DNA of 64,000 nucleotides from UBA7957 sp965222695 (GTDB lineage: Bacteria > Pseudomonadota > Gammaproteobacteria > Granulosicoccales > Granulosicoccaceae). Under the pieces are notes generated by a model that saw nothing but the letters and a program-made list of their open reading frames with translations, made no database searches and had not been told where the DNA came from. Below are positions 52,593-61,342 of this stretch, piece after piece (within the stretch, counting starts at the first letter, position 1; every line of letters begins with the position of its first letter). Made by a program: the position numbers and the translations under genes. The stretch is taken from the NCBI GenBank assembly GCA_965222695.1, contig OZ244967.1, positions 1,860,001 to 1,924,000 on the forward strand, given 5' to 3'.

Positions 52593-53015
52593 TTAACACT
52601 GTTCCCAAGGCAATCCGTGATAGCGCCATCCTCCGATTGTACTGCGTTGGTGATTATCATCCAATTCGCCCTCGAATCCCTCGTCCACATTGTAGACTTG
52701 TTTCAATCCTGACTCGATGAGCAACTTGCCTGCGTCCTTGGACCTTTTCCCGCTGCGGCAAATCAGAATCAAGGGAACACAGCCTTCATCATCGACACAG
52801 GCAACGCCGCCAAGCAATACTTTTCGAACATCGGCCACAAAGTGAGGGTTTATGTCCCAATCCGGTTCATCGATCCACGGCACATGAACCGCACCCTTCG
52901 GATGCCCGACAAACAAAAATTCCATCGATGATCTGACGTCAACGATGATAGCTCGAGGATCGCTTTGCAGTATCTCCCACGATTGTTTGCAGTTAATCTC
53001 AATTGGTTCTGTCAT
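52593..53015 (-). CDS. Rhodanese-like domain protein
   Basis: This 140-residue single-domain protein has the active-site loop CRSGKRS, with Cys86 as the sulfur acceptor, and the conserved VDVRSSMEF near 25-33. Rhodaneses move sulfane sulfur from thiosulfate or persulfides to acceptors such as cyanide or protein thiols. No signal peptide is present. It lies 47 bases after pckA on the same strand; the reason for its place in a carbon operon is unclear. Confidence 0.88.
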   Translation of the reverse strand: MTEPIEINCKQSWEILQSDPRAIIVDVRSSMEFLFVGHPKGAVHVPWIDEPDWDINPHFVADVRKVLLGGVACVDDEGCVPLILICRSGKRSKDAGKLLIESGLKQVYNVDEGFEGELDDNHQRSTIGGWRYHGLPWEQC

Positions 53016-53062
53016 TCGGCGGGCTCCCGGAAACCGATAAAAAGCGGATAGAATCTATCGGA

Positions 53063-54664
53063 CTATAACTGAGGGCCGGCCGCAAGCAAAGCTTTGCCAT
53101 CCTCATTGTCGGTGTATCGTTTGAAATTCTCTATAAACAGCCGGGCCAGACTTTCGGCTTTTTGCTGCCATTCGGAATGGTGAGCATAAGTATCCCGTGG
53201 ATCCAGTATATCGGGATTCACATTCGGCAGAGATACGGGTACTTCTAGATTAAATATCGGAATCGTCTTCATTTCAGCATTGTCGATGGAGCCATCGAGA
53301 ATGGCATCGATGATCGCCCGCGTATCTTTGATGGATATGCGATTACCACTGCCGTTCCAGCCTGTGTTAACCAGATAGGCCCGGGCACCGGCGGCATTCA
53401 TGCGGTTTACCAGTGTTTCAGCATATTGTGTCGGGTGCAGCATAAGAAAAGCCGCGCCGAAACAACTTGAAAATGTCGGCGTCGGTTCGGTAACGCCCAA
53501 CTCAGTACCGGCCAATTTCGCGGTGAAGCCCGACAGAAAGTGATATTTTGTCTGCTCAGGAGTCAGTTTGGACACCGGGGGCAACACCCCGAAAGCATCC
53601 GCCGACAGGAAAATCACCTTATCCGGATGACCGGCTTTGGATGCACCCTTAACGATATTTTCGATATGGTAGATCGGATAGGAAACCCGCGTGTTTTCGG
53701 TTTTTGAATTGTCGTCGTAATCAACCGTACCATCCCCGCGAACGACAACATTTTCCAATAATGCATCGCGCCGGATTGCGTTATAAATATCGGGTTCAGC
53801 CTCTTTGCTCAATTTGATTGTTTTGGCATAACACCCGCCCTCGAAATTGAACACACCGTCATCGTCCCAGCCATGCTCGTCATCACCAATAAGTTTACGT
53901 TTCGGATCGGTCGAGAGCGTGGTTTTTCCGGTACCTGAAAGCCCGAAAAAAATCGCTGATTTTCCGTTTTCCCCCACGTTGGCCGAACAATGCATGGACG
54001 CTATGCCTTTAAGCGGCAATAAATAATTCATCACGGAGAACATGCCTTTTTTCATTTCTCCGCCGTACCAGGTACCGCCGATCAGTTGCATGCGTTCAGT
54101 GAGATTGAACGCAACGTAGTTTTCCGAATTCAGGCCATGCTCTTGCCAGTTAGTATCGGTCCGTTTGGCACCGTTGGCGACTACAAAGTCCGGCTCAAAA
54201 TTTTCCAGCTCATCGGCACTCGGGCGGATAAACATGTTGGTGACAAAATGCGCCTGCCAGGCCACCTGCGAGAGAAACCGCACTTTCAGCCTCGTATCTT
54301 CGTTAGCACCGCAAAATGCATCAACCACGAATAAACGCCCTCCCGAGAGCTGATCCATGGTGGTTTTCTTGAGGTCGTTCCAGACTTCTGTACTGATAGC
54401 TTTGTTGTCGTTCTTACCCTGATCCGACCACCACAGCGTGTTCCGAGTCGTATCGTCCCGGACGATCCATTTATCCTTAGGCGACCTTCCGGTAAATTTA
54501 CCTGTGTCCACGGCGACGCAGCCTGACGCCGTGACTATCCCTTTCTCATATCCATCGAGGCCGTCGCGAGTTTCTTCTTCATACAGCTGATCGTAGGACG
54601 GGTTATAGATGATTTCACTGACATCTTTAATCCCGTATCGGGATAAATCCAATTGATTAGGCAT
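53063..54664 (-). CDS. pckA: Phosphoenolpyruvate carboxykinase (ATP)
   Basis: This 533-residue enzyme has the kinase-type P-loop GLSGTGKTTLS (241-251), the metal site around DDEHGWDDDG (261-270) and the substrate-binding TGRSPKDK (58-65). It converts oxaloacetate and ATP to phosphoenolpyruvate, CO2 and ADP, the entry to gluconeogenesis. It lies 52 bases after malate synthase G, so C4 acids from the glyoxylate shunt can be routed to sugar by products of the same transcript. Confidence 0.96.
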   Translation of the reverse strand: MPNQLDLSRYGIKDVSEIIYNPSYDQLYEEETRDGLDGYEKGIVTASGCVAVDTGKFTGRSPKDKWIVRDDTTRNTLWWSDQGKNDNKAISTEVWNDLKKTTMDQLSGGRLFVVDAFCGANEDTRLKVRFLSQVAWQAHFVTNMFIRPSADELENFEPDFVVANGAKRTDTNWQEHGLNSENYVAFNLTERMQLIGGTWYGGEMKKGMFSVMNYLLPLKGIASMHCSANVGENGKSAIFFGLSGTGKTTLSTDPKRKLIGDDEHGWDDDGVFNFEGGCYAKTIKLSKEAEPDIYNAIRRDALLENVVVRGDGTVDYDDNSKTENTRVSYPIYHIENIVKGASKAGHPDKVIFLSADAFGVLPPVSKLTPEQTKYHFLSGFTAKLAGTELGVTEPTPTFSSCFGAAFLMLHPTQYAETLVNRMNAAGARAYLVNTGWNGSGNRISIKDTRAIIDAILDGSIDNAEMKTIPIFNLEVPVSLPNVNPDILDPRDTYAHHSEWQQKAESLARLFIENFKRYTDNEDGKALLAAGPQL

Positions 54665-54716
54665 TAGCGTGCTTCTCCTGCCGGTTTATTCAAAATTCGA
54701 GATTTCCGCTGCTTGT

Positions 54717-56900
54717 TCAGGAAGCGGATGCTTTCTTTTCTCGGCGATACTGCTGTAGGAGGAATTCAGTATAACCGTTTGCTTGTTCTTTACCTTCCAA
54801 TACCAATGCCAGCGCAGCTCTGAAAGCGACTCCATCGTAGTCCGGTGCCATGGGTTCGTAAAGTGGATCGCCGGCATTTTGCTTATCGACGACCCGTGCC
54901 ATATTTTTAAATACGTCAAGCACCTGCTCGCGGGTGCAGATGCCGTGGTTTAACCAGTTAGCGATATGCTGGCTGGAAATTCTCAATGTGGCCCGGTCTT
55001 CCATCAAACCGATATCATTGATGTCGGGCACCTTGGAACAACCGACACCCTGATCGATCCAGCGTACGACATAGCCCAGTATGCTCTGTGCATTGTTATT
55101 CAATTCGTTTTCAATATCCTGTCCGCTCAGCACACCCGGATCATCCATCAAAGGAATAGTCAGAATTTTATCCAGATCCGCCGGGGAGCGGCTCTTCAGG
55201 GCTTTCTGGCGGTCGGCGACATTAACCTGATGGTAGTGCATGGCATGTATGGTCGCCGCTGTCGGAGAAGGAACCCAGGCCGTATTGGCACCGGCCTCGG
55301 GATGCACAATCTTTGAGTCCAGCATGCCTTTCATCAGATCGGGCATGGCCCACATGCCTTTCCCGATCTGTGATTTTCCATCCATACCGCAGGCCAGACC
55401 TTTGTCCACATTCCAGTCCTCATAGGCGGCAATCCACGGTTCCTCTTTGATCTGAGCTTTTGGCAGAAAAGGGCCGGCTTCCATGCTCGTATGAATCTCG
55501 TCACCTGTACGATCGAGAAATCCCGTGTTAATAAAAATCAATCGTTCACGACAGATTCGAATGCATTCCTTGAGATTGATCGTGGTTCGGCGTTCCTCGT
55601 CCATAACACCGATTTTGAGTGTATTTCTCTCAAGCCCCAAGGCAGATTCGATACGATCGAACAATTTGTTTGCCGATGCCACTTCCTCCGGCCCATGTAA
55701 TTTGGGCTTTACAATATACATGCTGCCGGTGCGGCTATTGATAAATTTGCCCTTACCTTTTAAATCATAAAGTGCGATTAAGGCGGTAATCACACCGTCG
55801 AGCATATGCTCGGGTATTTCATTGCCTTTCTCGTCAAGTACCGCATCTGTCATCAGGTGATTGCCGACATTACGCACCAACAGCAGGCTTCGCCCGGGAA
55901 GTGTAAACGAATTTCCATCCGGGCCTTTGAATTCAAGATCGCTGTTCAATGAACGGTCCAGTGTTTTATCGCCTTTTTGAAACTGTGCGCTCAATTCACC
56001 GCGCATCAGGCCAAGCCAGTTTTTGTAAACTGCTACCTTATCCTCGGCGTCCACGGCGGCGACAGAGTCCTCGCAATCCTGAATTGTCGTAATCGCCGAT
56101 TCCAGAATGACATCACTGATCCCGGCCGGATGGTCCTGGCCCACGGGACTGCTCCGGTCTATCGAAAGCTGAATATGCAGTTCATTGTTTTTAAACAGGA
56201 GTTGTTGATTGTCCGCTTGTCCGCTGAAACCCACAAACTGGGCCGGATTTTTCAGCGATGTGGATTCACCGCCGGCGAGCAGGATCTCCAGTTGCTTACC
56301 TCCATCCTGATCGACAAGCTGAAACTGAGCGACAGACGCGAAACTGCCTTTTTCCAGCGGTAGCGCCTGATCCAGAAAATCCATGGCCAGAGCCACGACT
56401 TTCTGCCCGCGAACGGGATTGTAGTCAGCGCCGATTCCGGCGCCATCTTCAACGCCGATAATGTCACTGCCGTACACAGCGTCGTACAAACTGCCCCATC
56501 TTGCATTGGCGGCATTCAATGCATACCGGGCGTTGTTTACCGGTACTACAAGCTGAGGCCCGGCGATGGTGGCAATTTCAGCATCGACCCTGTCCGTGGT
56601 AATTTGGAAATCCGCTCCTTCTTCCTGCAGGTAGCCGATCTCCTTTAAATATGATTTATAGACTTGCAGATCCCGAGGCTTGCCCGGATTTGCCTTATGC
56701 CATTCATCCAGCTTTGACTGTAAATCGTTCCGTTTGGCCAGCAACGCCGTATTTTCCGGCACCATCTCCGTGAGTATGTCCGAGAAGGATTGCCAAAATG
56801 CCTGGGTATCAACACCGACACCGGGCGCAATGTCGTTTTCGACCAGATCGTAAAGCGTTTTGGCTATCTGAAGATGACTGACGGTTATTCTTTCTACCAT
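54717..56900 (-). CDS. glcB: Malate synthase G
   Basis: This 727-residue enzyme has the length and insertions of form G (form A is about 540). Characteristic stretches are YNPVRGQKVVALAMDFLDQ (about 189-207), FLDRTGDEIHTSMEAGP and GKGMWAMPDLM around the TIM-barrel active site. It condenses glyoxylate with acetyl-CoA to malate. It sits between gntR (77 bases) and pckA (52 bases) and completes the glyoxylate shunt with aceA. Confidence 0.96.
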   Translation of the reverse strand: MVERITVSHLQIAKTLYDLVENDIAPGVGVDTQAFWQSFSDILTEMVPENTALLAKRNDLQSKLDEWHKANPGKPRDLQVYKSYLKEIGYLQEEGADFQITTDRVDAEIATIAGPQLVVPVNNARYALNAANARWGSLYDAVYGSDIIGVEDGAGIGADYNPVRGQKVVALAMDFLDQALPLEKGSFASVAQFQLVDQDGGKQLEILLAGGESTSLKNPAQFVGFSGQADNQQLLFKNNELHIQLSIDRSSPVGQDHPAGISDVILESAITTIQDCEDSVAAVDAEDKVAVYKNWLGLMRGELSAQFQKGDKTLDRSLNSDLEFKGPDGNSFTLPGRSLLLVRNVGNHLMTDAVLDEKGNEIPEHMLDGVITALIALYDLKGKGKFINSRTGSMYIVKPKLHGPEEVASANKLFDRIESALGLERNTLKIGVMDEERRTTINLKECIRICRERLIFINTGFLDRTGDEIHTSMEAGPFLPKAQIKEEPWIAAYEDWNVDKGLACGMDGKSQIGKGMWAMPDLMKGMLDSKIVHPEAGANTAWVPSPTAATIHAMHYHQVNVADRQKALKSRSPADLDKILTIPLMDDPGVLSGQDIENELNNNAQSILGYVVRWIDQGVGCSKVPDINDIGLMEDRATLRISSQHIANWLNHGICTREQVLDVFKNMARVVDKQNAGDPLYEPMAPDYDGVAFRAALALVLEGKEQANGYTEFLLQQYRREKKASAS

Positions 56901-56977
56901 GATTCGAATCTCTCAATAAATAATAGGGTTTAAGGTGCAGTCTTGTGAAGGTACGTTCTCGTTCAAAGTGCTTTTTC

Positions 56978-57685
56978 TCAATGCCCGGACGGTGGTATGA
57001 GGGTCTGTGGATCTGCGGTGATGTTTTGCTTGGCATGTTCGCGGGCAGCGCGAATATGGTGCCGCATCATGATTTCCGCCATCTCGCCATCTCGCCTGCG
57101 AATGGCGGCGACAATTTCGGAATGTTCGATATACGCCTGCTCGGGACGAGGGTCCGAACCGTTGAATTTTTTTCGATGGAACTTCACCAACTCGAACAGA
57201 TCCCGGGAAAGAATCTTAATCAGCCGTTCGTTGTGACTGCCAAGCACAATACTGAAGTGAAAATCGAAATCGGCGGCTTGATAATCCCTCTCTGCATCCG
57301 GACTCGCCTTATTTTTCTGCAGTTCCAATTGTTCATGCAGATGGTCAAGTTCGGCGTCGGTCATATTTTCCGCCGCCAGTCTCGCGGCCAGTCCTTCAAG
57401 CGATTCGCGGACCTGGTAAATCTCCATCAGGCTCCTGACCGATAAGGAAATAACCCTAGCTCCCACGTTCGCCTGCCTCTCCACCAGATGAGAACTTTCC
57501 AGTTTGGCAATGGCTTCACGCAAGGAACTGCGGCTGACACCGTATGCTTTGGCCAGTTCGGGCTCGCTGATCTTGCTGCCCGGTTGTATGTCCCCGTGCA
57601 GAATGGCTTCTCTCAAACGTGTATAAACCCTGTCAGCCAGAGTTTGCGCACGATGTGGCATTCTGCGTTCTGTATCCGTATCCAT
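56978..57685 (-). CDS. GntR family regulator with FCD effector domain
   Basis: This 235-residue protein has a winged helix-turn-helix at about 18-80 (ISEPELAKAYGVSRSSLREAIAKL) and an all-helical FCD effector domain (about 90-225) with the metal/acid-binding Asp and His residues (FDFHFSIVLGSH, HSEIVAAI, HHIRAAREH). Such FadR/LldR-type proteins respond to small carboxylates. It heads the glcB-pckA run on the minus strand, and TGTCGACA palindromes lie 43-125 bases upstream of its start, so it probably controls itself and the operon. ATG 57661 is an alternative start. Confidence 0.9.
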   Translation of the reverse strand: MDTDTERRMPHRAQTLADRVYTRLREAILHGDIQPGSKISEPELAKAYGVSRSSLREAIAKLESSHLVERQANVGARVISLSVRSLMEIYQVRESLEGLAARLAAENMTDAELDHLHEQLELQKNKASPDAERDYQAADFDFHFSIVLGSHNERLIKILSRDLFELVKFHRKKFNGSDPRPEQAYIEHSEIVAAIRRRDGEMAEIMMRHHIRAAREHAKQNITADPQTLIPPSGH

Positions 57686-57727
57686 AACTTCGGCGTCTTA
57701 TTGAGAATCGTCACGCTGATTTCAAAG

Positions 57728-57735
57728 TGTCGACA
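57728..57735. promoter_or_regulatory. GntR-type operator candidate 1
   Basis: TGTCGACA, a perfect 8-base palindrome, lies 43 bases upstream of the gntR start codon. It shares its core with the longer palindrome at 57799. Confidence 0.5.
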
Positions 57736-57798
57736 TTAAGGAGATTATTTGGTGATTTGTCAAGAGATGAACACGAAAATTCGGTACCAATTGTCTTA

Positions 57799-57810
57799 AT
57801 TGTCGACAAT
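57799..57810. promoter_or_regulatory. GntR-type operator candidate 2
   Basis: ATTGTCGACAAT is a perfect 12-base palindrome, preceded by a further half-site (AATTGTC at 57789-57795). FCD-type GntR regulators often bind TTGT-N2-ACAA-like sequences, so this fits the adjacent regulator. Confidence 0.6.
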
Positions 57811-57998
57811 CCTGGAAATGTTCATCGCGAAAAGCGAAGGTCCCGGATGTGGTGCTTTCCCTTGGACTCGTCCGGCTTGCTGGTGTCGATTCGAGGAACT
57901 CCGTATACTTTCCAGGCAATTATTGACAGTCTGGATCCGGCCTCGGAATCTTTATCCGATTCCCGGCCGGTCGACAAGGCATACTCCGGGAGTGCGGG

Positions 57999-58277
57999 AT
58001 GGTCACAGCAATCGTATTAATGCGCGTGGAAAGATTGAAAATTGCGGATGTCGCAAAGGTACTGGCAGATATTGAAGGATTTTCAGAAGTCTATTCGGTA
58101 AGTGGCAGCTACGATCTGGTGGCTGTTGCACGTGTAAAGAATAATGAAGGCCTGGCAACGCTTATCACTGAGAACCTGCGGGATGTAAACGGTATACACC
58201 ACACCGAAACCATGTTGGCTTTCAAGGCATTTTCAAAGCATGATCTGGAAAGCATGTTCGCGCTGGGCGTGCAGTAA
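57999..58277 (+). CDS. Stand-alone Lrp/AsnC ligand-binding (RAM) domain protein
   Basis: This 92-residue protein matches the C-terminal effector domain of Lrp/AsnC regulators (ADIEGFSEVYSVSGSYDLVAVARVKN, then HHTETMLAFKAFSK) and has no DNA-binding helix-turn-helix. Such single-domain proteins form rings that bind amino acids and may modulate full-length Lrp proteins or enzymes. GGGAG lies upstream of the ATG. It precedes an alpha/beta hydrolase by 7 bases and an amino-acid-type ABC transporter, so amino-acid sensing is plausible. Confidence 0.85.
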   Translation: MVTAIVLMRVERLKIADVAKVLADIEGFSEVYSVSGSYDLVAVARVKNNEGLATLITENLRDVNGIHHTETMLAFKAFSKHDLESMFALGVQ

Positions 58278-58284
58278 TTCTGCA

Positions 58285-59112
58285 ATGACGCAAACGGCAA
58301 TCGATCACTATCTGGAATCGCAGTACAATAACCGCGCTGCCGTAGCCGACCACGCTTTATGGTTTGACCGTTGGCAAAGCGACAGTGAGCAGACTCGACT
58401 GAAAGGATCCGACGAGTTCAACCTTGCCTACGGAAACCATCCCAGAAACCGTTTGGACATATTAAAGCCTGCGGTGCAGGCAGAAGGAATCTTTCTATTT
58501 ATCCATGGCGGTTACTGGCAGGCCATGGATAAATCCAGTTTCAGTTTCCTGGCTAAGCATGTCAACGCGTCCGCCATGACCCTGGTGGTCATCAACTATG
58601 GTTTGTGCCCGGAAGTTCGCCTGGAACAGATTATCGAGCATGTTCGAGCGGCTTTGCGCTGGATTTGCGATCACAGTCAAACCCTGGCGCAAAAAGGGGC
58701 CAAGCTTATAATCTGCGGTCATTCGGCGGGGGCTCATTTGATCGCCGAACTGCTCTGCACCGACTGGGAGAAAATCGATCCGCGGCTGGCTTGCGGATTT
58801 ATCCACAAAGCCATAGCCATCAGCGGCCTGTACGATTTGAGGCCGCTGGTCAAAACGACAATAAACCATGCCCTGAATCTGGATGAAAATCAGGCACACC
58901 AATTAAGCCCCGCATTTCGCCAGCCCCTGCTTCGGTGTGAGATAGAGTTATGCGTGGGTTCGCTCGAAAGTCATCAATACCATTGGCAATCAGAACACCT
59001 GCGAGATCGCTGGAAAGCGTTCATGCCTGAAAGCGAACTCAATGTCTATCCCGGACATCATCATTTCTCCGTACTCAACGCTGTGCTTGACCGGAATTTC
59101 CCGGCTGTTTAA
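58285..59112 (+). CDS. Alpha/beta hydrolase, kynurenine-formamidase-like
   Basis: The protein is 275 residues from ATG 58285; a frame start at 58240 would overlap the previous gene. It has the oxyanion motif HGGYW (74-78), the nucleophile elbow GHSAG (Ser147) and a C-terminal catalytic His in GHHHFSV. The HGGxW pattern and size resemble arylformamidase (KynB-unrelated, mammalian-type) and other small amidases or esterases. With the ABC transporter that follows, it may hydrolyse an imported amide, but the substrate is unknown. Confidence 0.83.
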   Translation: MTQTAIDHYLESQYNNRAAVADHALWFDRWQSDSEQTRLKGSDEFNLAYGNHPRNRLDILKPAVQAEGIFLFIHGGYWQAMDKSSFSFLAKHVNASAMTLVVINYGLCPEVRLEQIIEHVRAALRWICDHSQTLAQKGAKLIICGHSAGAHLIAELLCTDWEKIDPRLACGFIHKAIAISGLYDLRPLVKTTINHALNLDENQAHQLSPAFRQPLLRCEIELCVGSLESHQYHWQSEHLRDRWKAFMPESELNVYPGHHHFSVLNAVLDRNFPAV

Positions 59113-59138
59113 TGTAAAAAAAAATCTGAGGAATCATA

Positions 59139-60308
59139 ATGAAAAACTATCCCTTTGCCTTATTGACGCTATCGCTATGTCTTATTGCCGAAACTCTGCA
59201 TGCGGCCGAGACTGTAAAGATAGGCATGATTACAACCCTGTCTACCAAAGCCGGTTATCTGGGTGAGGATGTCAGAGACGGATTCAATCTCGCGGTAAAA
59301 CTCGGAGACGGAAAACTCGGCGGTGTTCCCGTGGAAGTTCTGGTGGATGACGACGAGCGCAAACCGGCAAAGGGAAAGCAGATTGCGGAGCGATTCATCA
59401 AAAAGGATAAAGCCCGGATCATGACCGGAATCATTTTTTCCAATGTTGCGATTGCGACCATTCCGGCAATCACCAGAGAAGATGTTATCTACTTGAGTCC
59501 CAATGCCGGGCCCTCTGCCCTGGCGGGAAAAAAATGTGATAAGAACTATTTTAATGTCGCCTGGCAAAACGATAATCTGCATGAGGCAATGGGACAGTTT
59601 GTCAATGATAAAGGCAATGAAAACGTGTATATTCTGGCGCCCAACTACCCGGCGGGCAAAGACGCCTTAACCGGTTTTAAGCGTTTTTATAAGGGCAATA
59701 TTGCCGGTGAAACCTACACCAAGCTGGGTCAGTCGGATTATGCCGCTGAGCTGGCCAAAATCCGATCCACCGATCCGGACGGCGTTTTTTTCTTTCTGCC
59801 CGGGGGTATGGGTATTAATTTTGTGAAGCAGTACGCCCAGGCCGGGCTGAATGAGAGCATTCCGCTGTACGGACCTGCGTTTTCATTCGACGCGCGTCTG
59901 TTGAAGGCGGTCGGTGAAGCGGCCGTAGGCGTACACAACAGTTCCCAGTGGAATCACGATCTGGACATTCCCGCCAATATCGCATTCGTCGACGCTTTTA
60001 AAAAGGAATACGGTCGTTTACCGACGCTTTATGCCAGCCAGGGTTTTGATACCGCAGCTCTGGTCAGTACCGCCCTGAAAGCGACAGGCGGCGATCTATC
60101 CGACAAGGAAGCGGTAAGGCTTGCATTACGCAAGGCGGAATTCGATTCGGTCAGAGGCAGCTTCAAATTCGGTAGCAATCAACACCCGGTACAGGATATT
60201 TATGTCAGGGAAGTGGTGAAAGATGAACAGGGCAATATTGTCAACAAGACTGTAAAAAAAGTCTTCACCGATCATGCCGATGCCTACGCCGCAGAGTGTA
60301 AGCTCTGA
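59139..60308 (+). CDS. ABC transporter substrate-binding protein (Peripla_BP_6)
   Basis: This 389-residue protein has a signal peptide (cleavage likely after LHAA, near residue 23) and a LivJ-type two-lobe fold beginning ETVKIGMITTLSTKAGYLGED. Ligand-site stretches include YLSPNAGPSAL and YGPAFSFDA. It binds its ligand in the periplasm for the LivHMGF-like genes that follow. The family takes branched-chain amino acids, amides, urea or aromatic acids; sequence alone does not decide. GAGGAAT precedes the ATG. Confidence 0.9.
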   Translation: MKNYPFALLTLSLCLIAETLHAAETVKIGMITTLSTKAGYLGEDVRDGFNLAVKLGDGKLGGVPVEVLVDDDERKPAKGKQIAERFIKKDKARIMTGIIFSNVAIATIPAITREDVIYLSPNAGPSALAGKKCDKNYFNVAWQNDNLHEAMGQFVNDKGNENVYILAPNYPAGKDALTGFKRFYKGNIAGETYTKLGQSDYAAELAKIRSTDPDGVFFFLPGGMGINFVKQYAQAGLNESIPLYGPAFSFDARLLKAVGEAAVGVHNSSQWNHDLDIPANIAFVDAFKKEYGRLPTLYASQGFDTAALVSTALKATGGDLSDKEAVRLALRKAEFDSVRGSFKFGSNQHPVQDIYVREVVKDEQGNIVNKTVKKVFTDHADAYAAECKL

Positions 60309-60337
60309 CCGGGAATACATTCATGGATAAGGGGTGT

Positions 60338-60379
60338 GCCGGAACGGGATAAAGTTCGATCCCGCTATGCCCGTCCGGC
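60338..60379. terminator. Hairpin between binding protein and permease genes
   Basis: CGGGAT (60345-60350) pairs with ATCCCG (60359-60364) over an 8-base loop; an outer pair GCCGGA (60338-60343) and TCCGGC (60374-60379) extends it. No T-run follows. It probably sets the level of the binding protein above that of the membrane genes. Confidence 0.5.
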
Positions 60380-60409
60380 GACCCGAAAACATCATACCGT
60401 GAACGGTTT

Positions 60410-61342
60410 ATGAATTTAGTACTGGAACAGATCCTCAACGGTCTTCAGTTCGGCGTGATGCTGTTTCTTATGGCCGCGGGTCTGACACTGATCTTCGGTA
60501 TCATGAATCTGATCAACCTCGCGCATGGATCCCTGTACATGATCGGCGCTTACGCGGGAGCCACCGCAACACAATACAGCCAAAGCTTTGCAATCGGTTT
60601 TTTCTGTGCCTTATTGGCCAGCGGAGTCTGCGGCATGCTGATTGAGATCGGTATCCTGAGAAGACTCTATCGCCGCAATCATCTCGATCAGGTGTTGGCA
60701 ACCTTTGCACTGATCCTGTTCTTTAATGAATCCATACGGGTGATCTGGGGGCGGCAACCCTTGTTTCTGGACATTCCCGCCGCTTTATCTTTTACGGTTG
60801 AGCTGATTCCGGGCGCTCCCTACCCCATGTACCGCCTGATGATTATCCTGGTGGGTATAGCAGTGGCGGTGTTTCTCTATGTGCTGATCCAACATACACG
60901 GCTGGGTATGCTCATTCGGGCCGGAGCGTCGAACCGGGAAATGATTTGTGCCCTGGGCGTCAATATCAATCTCTTGTATACACTGGTCTTCGGGCTGGGT
61001 GCCATGCTTGCCGGCATGGCAGGATTTCTGGCCGGTCCCATCCTGGCAGTGGAACCGGGGATGGGGGAAAATATTCTGATTCTGACATTCGTGGTCGTGG
61101 TGATAGGCGGCATCGGATCCGTAAAAGGCGCCTTTGCCGGAGCGCTGATCGTTGGACTGGTCGACACCCTGGGGCGTGCGTTTCTGCCGGATGTTTTCCG
61201 GCTGTTTTTGGATGACGCTGCCGCTGACACGGGCGGAGCGTCTATCGCCGCGATCAGCATCTATCTGTTGATGGCTATTGTTCTGGTTGCCCGGCCACAC
61301 GGACTGTTTCCGCCAAAGTCAACCGGTGGTACGGGGCATTGA
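60410..61342 (+). CDS. Branched-chain amino acid type ABC permease (LivH-like)
   Basis: This 310-residue inner-membrane protein has about eight hydrophobic segments and starts NLVLEQILNGLQFGVMLFLMAAGLTLIFGIMNLINLAHG, the LivH pattern (split here by domain: 2-20 and 21-40). The EAA-like loop with GMLIRAGASNREMICALGVN (about 165-184) contacts the ATPases. It forms the transmembrane pore with the LivM-like protein, whose start overlaps this stop (ATGA). Confidence 0.92.
   Translation: MNLVLEQILNGLQFGVMLFLMAAGLTLIFGIMNLINLAHGSLYMIGAYAGATATQYSQSFAIGFFCALLASGVCGMLIEIGILRRLYRRNHLDQVLATFALILFFNESIRVIWGRQPLFLDIPAALSFTVELIPGAPYPMYRLMIILVGIAVAVFLYVLIQHTRLGMLIRAGASNREMICALGVNINLLYTLVFGLGAMLAGMAGFLAGPILAVEPGMGENILILTFVVVVIGGIGSVKGAFAGALIVGLVDTLGRAFLPDVFRLFLDDAAADTGGASIAAISIYLLMAIVLVARPHGLFPPKSTGGTGH

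Larger units (their letters stand above)
57686..57998. other. Divergent intergenic region between gntR and Lrp-like gene
   Basis: This 313-base region holds the GntR-type operator candidates listed separately and should contain promoters for both directions. A 97-codon frame across it (57727-58020) has no domain resemblance and runs over the operators, so I do not call it a gene. Confidence 0.4.

Noticed and set aside
57727..58020. 97-codon plus-strand frame in the gntR leader
   Set aside because: No domain, crosses the operator palindromes and overlaps the better supported Lrp-like gene.
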